Of a stretch of DNA of 64,000 nt, positions 17,368-26,297 are shown in pieces. The translations under genes were made by a program, and so were the position numbers. The first letter of the stretch is position 1. Every line of letters starts with the position of its first letter. This stretch comes from CAWHJB01 sp963698715 (GTDB lineage: Bacteria; Chloroflexota; Anaerolineae; Anaerolineales; UBA4823): the NCBI GenBank assembly GCA_963698715.1, contig CAVORW010000004.1, forward strand, positions 434,001 to 498,000, read 5' to 3'. A model generated the notes under the pieces. The model saw only the letters and a list, made by a program, of their open reading frames with translations. It had not been told where the DNA came from and ran no database searches.

Positions 17368-18183
17368 TTGAGTATTGAATATAATTCAGCAGAGGCCCGG
17401 TCGCCCTTCACCGGAGAGCTGGTTGAGCTCTGGCATTACCGGGATCTGCTCATGCTGCTGGTGACCAACAGCATTAAAACGCGCTATAAACGCTCCACTT
17501 TGGGGGTGCTCTGGACGCTGTTAAACCCCTTGCTCAACACCCTGGTTCTGACCATCGCTTTTCAGCAAATCATGCGCTTTGATGTTGAGAATTACACGAT
17601 TTACCTGCTGGTTGGACTGCTGTTTTGGACTTTTTTTTCTCAGACCACTACCCAGGCAATGAATACTCTGATTTGGGGCAGCAATTTATTAAAGCGCATC
17701 TATGTGCCCCGGACGATCTTTGCTGTCTCGGTTTTGGGTAATGGCTTGATTAACTTTATACTTTCATTGATTCCCCTGGCTGCAATCATGCTGTTCACCC
17801 GCCACCCATTTCACCCAACTTTGCTGCTGCTGCCTTTTGCGATCCTGTTAATGGCAATGTTTACACTGGGCCTGTCGTTGTTCATTTCCGCTCTGGCCGT
17901 TTTCTTCGTGGACGTGGTGGACATCTACGGCATCTTATTGCAGGCCTTGTTTTATCTGACCCCGATCATCTATCCATTGAGCCTGATCCCCGATCAAATA
18001 GCCCGCTTCATCAAGCTCAATCCAATGACTACCATGGTAGACCTGTTCCGATCACTGATCTATACCGGTCAAACACCATCGGTTGGCCTGACATTGGCTG
18101 CTGTCAGCCTGTCGGTCTTCTCCCTGATCATTGGCTGGTGGGTATTCACCAAGCGAGTAGACGAATTTGCATACCGCCTTTAA
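17368..18183 (+). CDS. ABC-2 type polysaccharide export permease (Wzm-like)
   Basis: Membrane half of an ABC exporter that flips completed lipid-linked polysaccharide. 271 aa from TTG 17368, with an N-terminal amphipathic segment (LWHYRDLLMLLVTNSIKTRY), then six hydrophobic segments. The ABC-2 landmark YKRSTLGVLWTLLNPL is present and the end reads TKRVDEFAYRL. It is directly followed by the matching ATPase, whose frame begins before this stop if TTG 18167 is used. Together with rmlABCD this resembles S-layer glycan and ABC-dependent O-antigen loci. Confidence 0.9.
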   Translation: MSIEYNSAEARSPFTGELVELWHYRDLLMLLVTNSIKTRYKRSTLGVLWTLLNPLLNTLVLTIAFQQIMRFDVENYTIYLLVGLLFWTFFSQTTTQAMNTLIWGSNLLKRIYVPRTIFAVSVLGNGLINFILSLIPLAAIMLFTRHPFHPTLLLLPFAILLMAMFTLGLSLFISALAVFFVDVVDIYGILLQALFYLTPIIYPLSLIPDQIARFIKLNPMTTMVDLFRSLIYTGQTPSVGLTLAAVSLSVFSLIIGWWVFTKRVDEFAYRL

Positions 18184-18211
18184 ATCAGCCGAAATAGAGG
18201 ATACTGACCGG

Positions 18212-19438
18212 ATGGCGATCCAGCTTTCGGGTGTTTCAGTTCGCTATCGAGTCGCCCAGGAGCGTATTCCCTCGCTAAAGGAATATGCTATTCGCTGGAT
18301 CAAGGGCCAGATTACCTATTCCAGTTTCTGGGCATTAAGGGATATAGACCTGGAGATCCAGCGCGGTGAGGTATTTGGCATTATCGGCCCAAATGGAGCT
18401 GGTAAAAGCACCCTGCTGAAGGTCGTCTCGCGAGTGCTTCGGCCCACCGAAGGCAGATTACGGGTGCGCGGCCGCATATCCCCTTTGCTGGAACTTGGCG
18501 CAGGCTTCGATCCTGAATTGACAGGACGGGAAAATGTTTACCTCAACGGCGCGATCCTGGGTTACTCGAGACAGGAAATCGACGAGCGCTTCGACAGTAT
18601 CGTTGACTTCGCTGGTCTGCACGATTTTATCAACGCCCCAATCCGAACCTACTCGAGTGGTATGTACGCCCGGCTCGGATTTTCCGTTGCCACGTTGAAA
18701 CGGCCAGAAATCCTGATCGTGGATGAGATCTTGGGGGTCGGAGATGCGGAGTTTCAGACCAAATCTTTCGAGCGCATCCAGCAATTCCAGGGTGAAGGCA
18801 CAACCATTTTGCTAGTTTCACACAGCCTCGATCGAGTTAAGGAAATGTGCAGCCGGGCTGTTTGGCTCGACCACGGTAAAATTGTAGCTCTAGGCTCGGC
18901 AGATAACGTAGCTGAGCTTTATCTGCAGCGCACCAACGATCTTGAAGGCGAACGGCTGCGCCAATCCAGCGAGGCAACCTTGGCTGCGCCCCGACGCTGG
19001 GGCAGCCATAAGATCGAGATTGCCCAGGTTGCAATCAGCACCTCCCAGGGAGAAAACCGAGCTATTTTTCAGACTGGCGAACAGCTGACTCTCAGGATGA
19101 AATACATCGCCCATGAGCGAATCGCTCATCCCAATTTCGGGATCGCCATCCACCGCCAGGATGGGGCTTTGATCACCGGTCCAAACACTGCCCTGGCAAA
19201 TCTCGAGTTGTCTGAAGTATTGGGAGAGGGTACCGTAACATACACCATCCCGTACCTGCCGTTGCTCGATGGTCTGTACCAGTTCTCGGTGGCTGTTGTC
19301 AACCAGAACGATACTGAGACCTATGATTATCACGATCGCCTGTATCCATTTCGGGTGATCAACCGGGGTGGTGAAATTCAAGAACAGTACGGCCTGGTAA
19401 CCCTGCGGGGTGAGTGGCAGCACACTGCCTCCATTTAG
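18212..19438 (+). CDS. Polysaccharide ABC exporter ATPase with C-terminal Wzt-type domain
   Basis: ATP-binding subunit pairing with the preceding permease. Walker A GPNGAGKST near residue 59, signature YSSGMYARLGFSVA near 147, Walker B ILIVDEILGVGDAEF near 167 and H-loop LLVSHSLDRV. Beyond residue 240 a Wzt C-terminal-type beta domain (AVISTS to the FRVIN end), which in relatives reads the chain-end modification of the glycan. Start taken at ATG 18212 with GAGG upstream; TTG 18167 would add 15 residues and overlap the permease. The C-terminal domain suggests export needs a capped glycan end, perhaps made by the next gene's methyltransferase (inference). Confidence 0.93.
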   Translation: MAIQLSGVSVRYRVAQERIPSLKEYAIRWIKGQITYSSFWALRDIDLEIQRGEVFGIIGPNGAGKSTLLKVVSRVLRPTEGRLRVRGRISPLLELGAGFDPELTGRENVYLNGAILGYSRQEIDERFDSIVDFAGLHDFINAPIRTYSSGMYARLGFSVATLKRPEILIVDEILGVGDAEFQTKSFERIQQFQGEGTTILLVSHSLDRVKEMCSRAVWLDHGKIVALGSADNVAELYLQRTNDLEGERLRQSSEATLAAPRRWGSHKIEIAQVAISTSQGENRAIFQTGEQLTLRMKYIAHERIAHPNFGIAIHRQDGALITGPNTALANLELSEVLGEGTVTYTIPYLPLLDGLYQFSVAVVNQNDTETYDYHDRLYPFRVINRGGEIQEQYGLVTLRGEWQHTASI

Positions 19439-19464
19439 CCTTTCAGGCAGGTCGGAGAACGATC

Positions 19465-20328
19465 ATGGATTCGATGGATTCAAACGAAAAGCCCAATTAC
19501 TTTGATGCCGATTACTACGCTCACGGCTGTGGAGAGCCCTATGGACGCAGCGAGGCCTGGCTGGCTCTATTCAACGCCATCGCTGATCGGATTGTTCAGG
19601 ACATTGGCCCCGCCAGTGTTCTGGATGCTGGCTGCGCCATGGGCCTGCTCGTTGAAGCACTTCGTCAGCGCAGCGTAGAAGCCTATGGATTGGATATCTC
19701 CGAATATTCAATCAGCAAGGTAGCCACGGAGTACGCATCATTCTGCCGGGTCGGTTCTGTTTCAGAACCTTTTGCTCAGCGCTACGATTTAATCATCAGC
19801 ATCGAGGTGCTCGAGCACATGCCTGCTGCCGAATCCGAAAAAGCCGTCGCGAATTTCTGCCAGCACACCGACGATGTGCTGTTTTCTTCCACACCTTTTG
19901 ATTATAAAGAAGCGACCCATTTCAATGTCCAGCCGCCCGAATACTGGGCTGAATTATTTGCCCGCCACCAATTTTACCGGGATGTTGATTTTGACGCCTC
20001 GTTTATCACCCCCTGGGCTGTTCGCTTTCGCCGCCGAAATGAGCCCTTTCAGCGCCTGATCCGTGATTATGAGCGGAAATTCTGGCTGCTGTGGAAGGAA
20101 AATACCGATTTGCGCAGCCTGATCCTTGAAATGCGCAGTGATCTCTCAGCAGCCAGGGTCCAGATCGAACAGATGGAGAAAGAAGGGCAGCCGGCGCTGG
20201 TCGAAAAAGAGCACCAGCTGCAAGAACTAAGCGCCACTTTGGCCAGGATTCAGCACAGCCGGGGCTGGCGAATCCTGGAATCACTGCGCAAGCTGCTGAG
20301 GAAAACTCCTCCAGAAAAATCTCGCTGA
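19465..20328 (+). CDS. SAM-dependent methyltransferase with C-terminal coiled coil
   Basis: 287 aa from ATG 19465, preceded by GGAGAACG; a GTG at 19414 overlapping wzt is less likely. SAM-binding motif I is VLDAGCAMGLLVEAL, followed by AYGLDISEYSISK, and motif IV/post is YDLIISIEVLEHMP. After about residue 195 comes a charged helical tail ending in the IQHSRGWRILESLRKL motif. The same S-R-x-W tail ends the next glycosyltransferase. Placed directly after a Wzt with a C-terminal domain, it may methylate the chain terminus (inference). Confidence 0.83.
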   Translation: MDSMDSNEKPNYFDADYYAHGCGEPYGRSEAWLALFNAIADRIVQDIGPASVLDAGCAMGLLVEALRQRSVEAYGLDISEYSISKVATEYASFCRVGSVSEPFAQRYDLIISIEVLEHMPAAESEKAVANFCQHTDDVLFSSTPFDYKEATHFNVQPPEYWAELFARHQFYRDVDFDASFITPWAVRFRRRNEPFQRLIRDYERKFWLLWKENTDLRSLILEMRSDLSAARVQIEQMEKEGQPALVEKEHQLQELSATLARIQHSRGWRILESLRKLLRKTPPEKSR

Positions 20329-20356
20329 GCCACGCAAAATCGTAAAATAATTTGAG

Positions 20357-20434
20357 CCTATCCGAAAAGTAGTGTATGTGGTTGTTGCATGCGCAGTACG
20401 CAACAACCACATATCTTCCGACTTTTGGGATAGG
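20357..20434. repeat. 78-bp palindromic hairpin repeat, copy A
   Basis: Imperfect palindrome starting CCTATCCGAAAAGT and ending ACTTTTGGGATAGG, with a perfect 14-bp central stem (TATGTGGTTGTTGC at 20375-20388, its complement at 20400-20413). A related element lies at 40363-40442. It separates the methyltransferase from the next GT by its own length. No T-run follows, so it is more like a REP/MITE-type hairpin than a terminator. Confidence 0.75.
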
Positions 20435-20453
20435 TAATTGACTGGAAATTCCT

Positions 20454-21734
20454 TTGCCTGAAGTCATAGTCCTGTTTACGGCTGATCCCCATGAAAGCGC
20501 TATGCCTGTGGTGCGCCTGCTCGGTCCGGCCCAACAAGCCGGGCTGCAGGTTATTTTTGGCAACCATGGCTCCGATATTCAGCCTCAGAAAGTAGCCGAA
20601 GCGGATGTTGTGGTGATCCAGCGCGATTTTCCGCGCTTTACCGAGGCATACGCGGCCATCATGGCGGAGGCTCACGCTCAGGCTAAACCCGTGATTTACG
20701 AAACCGATGATCTCCTGCTGGCGCTTCCTTCCGGGCACCCTTCCCGCAGTGATATCAGTGATGTCCTGCTGCCGGTGCTTTGGGCAATTGTTGAAGCGGA
20801 CCTTGTCACGACCAGCACAGCTTTTTTGCGGGATTTCTTGAAACCCTTCAACCCAAATATTCAGCTTCTTCCCAATCTGTTGAATGATCAGCTTTGGAGT
20901 CTGCGGGCACTCCCACAAGCCGGGCAGGCCAGTGGTCCGGTTTGTATCGGCTATATGGGCGGGCAATCCCACTTGCTTGACCTGGTAGCTGTACAACCTG
21001 CGCTAAATAGTGTTCTGTCTGCTAATCGGGACCGCGTCCGGTTCACCTTCTGGGGGGTCCGCCCTCCGGATGAGCTGCTACAGCAACCCGAAGTTGAATG
21101 GATCCCGTTGGACTTGCAAGATTACGCAGGTTTTGCCCGCTACTTCAGCCAGCAAACCTGCGACATCTTTATCGCGCCGCTTAAAGATAACCTGTTTAAC
21201 CGCGCCAAGAGCGCCCTCAAGTTTTTAGAATATAGCGCTCTAGGGGTGCCAGGCGTATATAGCCGTATCCCTGCCTATGAAGATACAATCGTGAACGGGC
21301 AGAATGGTTTCCTGGCCTCCGATCTCCACAGCTGGCAAACGGCCCTTGCCAGCCTGCTCGACAGTCCTAAACTGCGCAGGGATATGGGCGGGGCCGCCCA
21401 GCAGACTGTCAAAGAACAATGGCTGCTGTCCGGCCAGGCCAAGCAGTGGCGCTGGGTATTTGAGCAAGCGGTTCAGTTGGCCCAATCCCCTGATTCGCTG
21501 CGATTGGACCGTTTGCAGGTAGTGATGCGGGCTGCCAGCCAGATTCAAACCCGCCATCAAGATTTGGATGCAGATAACCAGCAGCTACGTAGTCAATTAA
21601 GCGCTTACACAGCCCTAGCCGGACACTTGCAAACACAGCTGGATGAGATCCATCAAAGTCGCAGCTGGCAGCTGCTGCTAAAACTCAACCGATTGCGCCA
21701 GCGGGTGAGTTTAAGCAAAGACAACAAACCATAA
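20454..21734 (+). CDS. Family 4-like glycosyltransferase (GT-B)
   Basis: 426 aa from TTG 20454. Two-Rossmann GT-B layout: the N-half has VVVIQRDFPRF and PVIYETDDLLLALP, the C-half has CIGYMGGQSHLLDL, then FIAPLKDNLFNRAKSALKFLEYSALGVPGVYS, the donor-binding E-x7-E-like region, and TIVNGQNGFLA. It ends in a coiled segment with IHQSRSWQLLLKLNRLRQ, the same tail type as the preceding methyltransferase. Donor unknown; rhamnose is plausible from context. Confidence 0.83.
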   Translation: MPEVIVLFTADPHESAMPVVRLLGPAQQAGLQVIFGNHGSDIQPQKVAEADVVVIQRDFPRFTEAYAAIMAEAHAQAKPVIYETDDLLLALPSGHPSRSDISDVLLPVLWAIVEADLVTTSTAFLRDFLKPFNPNIQLLPNLLNDQLWSLRALPQAGQASGPVCIGYMGGQSHLLDLVAVQPALNSVLSANRDRVRFTFWGVRPPDELLQQPEVEWIPLDLQDYAGFARYFSQQTCDIFIAPLKDNLFNRAKSALKFLEYSALGVPGVYSRIPAYEDTIVNGQNGFLASDLHSWQTALASLLDSPKLRRDMGGAAQQTVKEQWLLSGQAKQWRWVFEQAVQLAQSPDSLRLDRLQVVMRAASQIQTRHQDLDADNQQLRSQLSAYTALAGHLQTQLDEIHQSRSWQLLLKLNRLRQRVSLSKDNKP

Positions 21735-21740
21735 ATTATT

Positions 21741-24488
21741 TTGAATACGGAATCAGCGGTCCTTACCAATTACGACATGATCACTTACTGCAAGCCCGCC
21801 CAAGTCGAACACCACGTCATTGACGGGCGGCCTGTGCTTTCAACGCCCCAGGGCGGAAAAATTGCCATCGATCCCACGCTGCTGTCCCTCTGGGAGTATG
21901 CACCTGGGCATACCCTGGAAGAGATCATAGCAGGTTTCCAGGATGAATATGCCAGCCAGCAAACAGTTCGAGCCGCCTTAGCCTGCCTGTGCCAGGCTGG
22001 ATTGCTGATGCGAGAAGGAGATATATCCCTACTACAAACATCTTCAGAGCCAGTGTCTGGCCCGCCTGTCTCCGCGATATTGGTGGGATATAACAGCCGA
22101 GAATGGCTGGCAGAATGCCTGCCTTCATTGCTGGCCCAAACCTATAGTCCGATCGAGATGATTGTCGTAGACAATGGCTCGCAAGATGAGACCTTGCCCT
22201 GGTTGGAGGCCAGCTATCCGCAAATAAAATCTATCCGGCTCGACCCAGCCGTACCGCTCTCATCGGCCATAAATCAAGGCGCGGCCCTGGCCCATCCCGA
22301 AAGCCGGTTGCTGATTCTGAATCCAGATATCCGCTTGGAGCCGGATGCAGTGGCATTTATGGTTGCCGCGGCTGACCGCGACCCGGCTTGCGCCGCAGTG
22401 GGCGCTAAGCTGCGATTTTCGTGGGCGCCGGCATTTCTCAACGGGCTGGGAAACCAGGTGGGCCCATTTTCATGGGGAACCGATAACGCCATCGGACACC
22501 TGGACCTGGGCCAGTTCGATCACTGGGAAGAATTGCCCTCAGCCTGCTTTGCCGCTACGCTCATCAATCGCGCAGCCTGGCAGGCAGTTGGACCAGTTGA
22601 CGAAAGCTATCCCATGTATTACGAGGATGTCGACTGGTGCTACCGGGCCCGGTTGAGGGGCTATAAAATATTACCGGCACCCAAGGCAATCATCTATCAT
22701 GCCTTCGGCGCAAAAGTTCCAGGCGGTAAGGCAGATACACTCTCGCCATCTAAGCTTCGCAATGTCGTTTATGGTCGTTACCGGTTCGCGATTAAAGTAA
22801 CCGGAGCATATCTTTCACGGTTCATCTCAATCTATTGGGCGGAAGATTGGACAAACCTCGGACGGCACCTGTTCAAGCTCGATTGGAGAATGGTGGGTGG
22901 TTATCTTCAAGGTTGGCTCGCGGTTTTAGGTGGCCTAACTGAATTGAGAAAAACCCGAAAGGCTTTGCAGGCACAACGAAAATTGGCGGACCCGGAATTA
23001 TTTGCCGTCCAACGCAACATCCCCATGCCGCTGATCTGGCACAGCCTGCCTGAGCTGACCTGGGATCACATCATCCATCATTACTCGCCCTTAATAATTT
23101 CTGGAAGGACTCAAGCGATGCCAGAATTTCAATCCGCCACGCGCCGCCCGCACCTGCTAATCGTCAGCAATGACGTGGTTGACGAGAAAATGGCTGGCCC
23201 TGGAATGCGCTACCTGGAGCTGGCCCGCGCCCTGGGCAAAAATGTTGATGTCACCCTGGCAGTACCCTCCGCTACCAGCCTCCAAATCGACGGCCTTCAG
23301 CTGGTGCGTTACTGGGAAGAACGACCTGCCAGCCTGCAAGTCCTGGTAGAAAACAGCGATATTGCCTTGGTCTCGACCTATATGGTCAACAAATTCCCCT
23401 TTCTAAGCGCCACGCACACCCGGCTGGTTGTAGATCTATACGATCCAACCGTGCTTGAAAATTTGCATTATTACCTGAACGAACCCATGAGCTCCCAACA
23501 GGCTCTTAATCATCACGGAATCGCAACGACCAACCAGCTGCTTAAATTGGGCGACTATTTTGTATGCGGAAACGAACGCCAGCGGGATTATTGGCTCGGT
23601 TGGCTAACTGCAATCGGGCGAGTCAATCCCCTCAACTTTCAAGACGACGCCAGTTTGCGAAAACTGATCGATGTGGTCGGGATTGGTTTCCCGGATCGTG
23701 ATCTAGAGCCTGGCAACAGGCTGCTGCGTGGAGTCCACCCGCAAATCCCGTCAGACGCTCGGATCGTTCTATGGGGGGGCGGAATTTGGAACTGGTTGGA
23801 CCCGCTTACCTTGATTCAAGCCTGGCCCAAAGTCGTGCAAAAACACCCGACCGCTCGCCTGGTTTTTCTGGGAACTCGCCATCCCAATCCACTCGTGCCT
23901 GTCCATGAGATGGCCCAGCGAGCACAACAACTGTCGGCTGAGATTGGGGAAAAAGATCGCTCGATCATTTTCATCGAGTGGGTCTCTTATCAGGAACGCG
24001 AAACCTTGCTAAACGAGGCAGATGTTGGTGTAGCTTTACATCCCATCCACGTCGAGACACGCTATTCCATCCGCACCCGAATGCTTGACTATCTTTGGGC
24101 TCGCCTGCCAATCCTGGTCACCGATGGGGATATTACCAGTGAATGGGTCCGGCAGTACAATTTGGGAGTGGTGGTGCCACCATTTGAGCCTGATGCTGTT
24201 TCAGCAGGGTTAAACCTCCTGCTGGATAAGCAGAAAACGGATTTCGCCCCGGCGTTCGAGCCGCTATTTTTGCGTCACCGCTGGTCCCGGGTGGTTGAGC
24301 CGCTCCTGCGCTACTGCCTGCAGGGGGGGTACGCGCCAGACAGACAAGAGCGCAGCATTCAAGCTGAGCCAGAACCAGCCAACCGCAGCAACCTGGCCCG
24401 GGCAATCTACATTTTTCGAACGGAAGGGCTGAAAGCGCTCTTGCACCGTGCCTGGCGGCATCTTCAATGGCGCTTTTCTAGGCCTTGA
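21741..24488 (+). CDS. Three-domain fusion: PqqD-like domain, GT2 and GT4-like glycosyltransferase
   Basis: 915 aa from TTG 21741. Residues 1-95 look like a PqqD/winged-helix peptide-binding domain (PTLLSLWEYAPGHTLEEIIAG, then CLCQAGLLMREGD). Residues about 108-350 are a GT2 (SAILVGYNSREWLAECLPS, MIVVDNGSQDETLPWL, LILNPDIRLEP, YYEDVDWCYRARLRG). Residues about 470-860 form a GT-B domain (HLLIVSNDVVDEKMAGPGMR, VLWGGGIWNWLDPLTL, ADVGVALHPIHVETRYSIRTRMLDYL). The two catalytic domains probably add consecutive sugars. A PqqD-like module on a glycosyltransferase is unusual and may recruit a partner or carrier. Confidence 0.8.
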   Translation: MNTESAVLTNYDMITYCKPAQVEHHVIDGRPVLSTPQGGKIAIDPTLLSLWEYAPGHTLEEIIAGFQDEYASQQTVRAALACLCQAGLLMREGDISLLQTSSEPVSGPPVSAILVGYNSREWLAECLPSLLAQTYSPIEMIVVDNGSQDETLPWLEASYPQIKSIRLDPAVPLSSAINQGAALAHPESRLLILNPDIRLEPDAVAFMVAAADRDPACAAVGAKLRFSWAPAFLNGLGNQVGPFSWGTDNAIGHLDLGQFDHWEELPSACFAATLINRAAWQAVGPVDESYPMYYEDVDWCYRARLRGYKILPAPKAIIYHAFGAKVPGGKADTLSPSKLRNVVYGRYRFAIKVTGAYLSRFISIYWAEDWTNLGRHLFKLDWRMVGGYLQGWLAVLGGLTELRKTRKALQAQRKLADPELFAVQRNIPMPLIWHSLPELTWDHIIHHYSPLIISGRTQAMPEFQSATRRPHLLIVSNDVVDEKMAGPGMRYLELARALGKNVDVTLAVPSATSLQIDGLQLVRYWEERPASLQVLVENSDIALVSTYMVNKFPFLSATHTRLVVDLYDPTVLENLHYYLNEPMSSQQALNHHGIATTNQLLKLGDYFVCGNERQRDYWLGWLTAIGRVNPLNFQDDASLRKLIDVVGIGFPDRDLEPGNRLLRGVHPQIPSDARIVLWGGGIWNWLDPLTLIQAWPKVVQKHPTARLVFLGTRHPNPLVPVHEMAQRAQQLSAEIGEKDRSIIFIEWVSYQERETLLNEADVGVALHPIHVETRYSIRTRMLDYLWARLPILVTDGDITSEWVRQYNLGVVVPPFEPDAVSAGLNLLLDKQKTDFAPAFEPLFLRHRWSRVVEPLLRYCLQGGYAPDRQERSIQAEPEPANRSNLARAIYIFRTEGLKALLHRAWRHLQWRFSRP

Positions 24489-24567
24489 AGAATTTGGCCA
24501 TGATGGTAGATATTACTTCCTAAATCAAGACCTATAGCAGGCCTGAACAGTATCAAACGAACCATCG

Positions 24568-25818
24568 ATGAAAATATTGCACGTCACACAGGGTTATTAT
24601 CCTGCCAGGGGAGGCACAGAACTCCTGGTCCAGAGTGTTTCGGAAGAGCTTGTGAGCCAGTTTGGGGATGAAGTCACTGTCTTCACGACCAACTGCTACA
24701 GTGGAGACGCATTCTACACGCCAGGCTTGCCAGCGATGCCCATCGGATGGGAAGAACTCAATGGTGTGCGTGTGCGCCGTTTTCCGGTACGCAGCTGGCT
24801 CAGTCGCTTGTTTTACCCATTCCGGCCCACCAACCGCAAGCTGCTTTTACCAGGGAACCAATATTACCGCACCCTTTACAATGGCCCCATCATCCCCGGG
24901 CTGGCTGGGGCAATCCGCTCAATAGATTTCGATATCTTGATGGCGTCCTCATTCCCGCTGCTGCACATGTATGTGGCGCTGCAGGCGACCCATCAGACCG
25001 GGCGACCATGCGTACTGGCGGGCGGTTTACACCCGGATGACGCCTGGGGTTTTCAACGCCCAATGATATACCGCGCCATTCGCCAGGCTGATCATTATCT
25101 GGCTCACACTGAGTACGAAGCTCAACATGTGATCGAAAAAGGCGCACACCCTGAAAAAGTCAGCGCGGTTGGACTGGGCGTGGACCGCGTTCCGTTTGAG
25201 GCGACCGACCCGACCGAGGCAAAAAAACGCTACAACCTGGGTGAAGAACCGATCGTAGGATTTATTGGCCAAATTGGAGGGCACAAAGGTGTAGATACTC
25301 TGCTCAAGGCTATGCCTCTAGTCTGGCAAGAAATGCCGGAGGCCAAGCTGCTTATCGCCGGCGCTCGAACGCTTTACGCTGAAGCGATGGAGGCTACAAT
25401 CCGCCAGCTCCCACCGGATGATCGAGCCAAGATTATTCTTCGGTACAACTTTGCCAACGAGGAAAAACCCTGGCTTTTTGCCGCAACGGACATCTTTGTT
25501 TACCCATCGGGATTCGAATCGTTTGGAATTGCCTTTGTCGAAGCATGGGCTGTCAAAAAACCCGTTATTGGATGCCGACGCGGGGCCGTCCCCTGGGTTG
25601 TTGACGCCGGACGCAACGGTTTGTTAGTTGAATACCAGAATGAGCAGCTCCTGGCAGAGGCAATCCTGCAGCTATTGAAAAACCCAAACTGGGCTCGCAG
25701 CCTGGGCGAAGCGGGTTATCAAAAAATGCTCCAACGCTACAACTGGCCGGAAACTGCTCGCCGCTATCGGTCCATCTACGCCCAAACGATTGAAAACACA
25801 CAATTCCAACCTGAATAG
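24568..25818 (+). CDS. Family 4 glycosyltransferase
   Basis: 416-aa GT-B enzyme with the usual GT4 layout. N-terminal HVTQGYYPARGGTELLVQS with the Gly-Gly-rich acceptor loop, central VGFIGQIGGHKGVDTLLKAM, and the E-x7-E donor site in YPSGFESFGIAFVEAWAVKKPVIG. It ends in the NWPETARRYRSIY helix. ATG 24568. It is the last gene before a 711-bp non-coding stretch containing the c-di-GMP riboswitch, so it probably ends a transcription unit. Confidence 0.9.
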   Translation: MKILHVTQGYYPARGGTELLVQSVSEELVSQFGDEVTVFTTNCYSGDAFYTPGLPAMPIGWEELNGVRVRRFPVRSWLSRLFYPFRPTNRKLLLPGNQYYRTLYNGPIIPGLAGAIRSIDFDILMASSFPLLHMYVALQATHQTGRPCVLAGGLHPDDAWGFQRPMIYRAIRQADHYLAHTEYEAQHVIEKGAHPEKVSAVGLGVDRVPFEATDPTEAKKRYNLGEEPIVGFIGQIGGHKGVDTLLKAMPLVWQEMPEAKLLIAGARTLYAEAMEATIRQLPPDDRAKIILRYNFANEEKPWLFAATDIFVYPSGFESFGIAFVEAWAVKKPVIGCRRGAVPWVVDAGRNGLLVEYQNEQLLAEAILQLLKNPNWARSLGEAGYQKMLQRYNWPETARRYRSIYAQTIENTQFQPE

Positions 25819-26169
25819 TTTGCTGGTATTGCAGTCAATGGGGGGACTTCGTTTATCAACTTTGACATTGAAAAGATAGATTTTCCCAAGGGACGTATTT
25901 CAGTGGGGGTCAAATACACCAGGCTGACACAATTTGGAGGAGAATATTTGGTACCCAAATCTGTTCCCCAGGATTGGAAGGCACCCTCAGCCAAGTACCT
26001 GAGTACGCCATAAATTCGGCTGACATAACAACATTGAAAAGGGCGAAATACAGTTTTAGTTGATATACTTACGATAGCTACATTTGTCAATGCAAACTCT
26101 TGTGAATTTGATAACATGCTCTTTTAGAAAGGATAATCTTGACTTAACCTAATCATTTCGTTCGTAAAA
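25819..26169. other. Non-coding stretch between the GT4 gene and the riboswitch promoter
   Basis: No gene is supported. The frame of the GT4 gene continues open for 64 codons after its TAG (to TAA at 26011) and reads protein-like, but has no start codon. It may be a decayed extension or chance. No clear terminator hairpin was seen for the upstream operon. Confidence 0.4.
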
Positions 26170-26175
26170 TATAAT
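26170..26175 (+). promoter_or_regulatory. Candidate -10 box for the riboswitch transcript
   Basis: TATAAT at 26170-26175, about 20 bases before the riboswitch core, predicting a transcription start near 26182. A TTGACT at 26139 is too far (25 bases) to be its -35. No good -35 box was found at standard spacing. Confidence 0.4.
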
Positions 26176-26190
26176 CTTTTTATACGCCAA

Positions 26191-26278
26191 GAAAAAGGCA
26201 AACCTTTCGAAAGACTGGGGCGCAAAGTTACGGGTCTAAACAGTTGTAGGACTGCATGACCGCCGAACTGCCTGGATA
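26191..26278 (+). ncRNA. Class-I cyclic-di-GMP riboswitch (GEMM-I)
   Basis: The conserved GEMM-I blocks appear in order. GGCAAACC is at 26197-26204, then a small hairpin CTTTCGAAAGA with the GAAA tetraloop, and GGGGCGCAAAG at 26217-26227. CGGGTCTAAAC follows, then a second hairpin (CAGTTGTAGGACTG), then CATGACCGCCGAACTGCC at 26255-26272. P1 is formed by AGGCA (26196-26200) with TGCCT (26269-26273). It is immediately followed by an intrinsic terminator, so it acts at transcription level on the secreted protein gene at 26530. Prediction from the consensus by eye. Confidence 0.9.
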
Positions 26279-26297
26279 GATAGATTTATTGACTTAC

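Noticed and set aside
25819..26013. In-frame open continuation of the GT4 gene past its TAG stop, reading 64 protein-like codons
   Set aside because: No start codon or ribosome site, no family recognised, and an open run of this length after a stop is not rare by chance. A stop-codon readthrough or decayed extension cannot be shown from one sequence.
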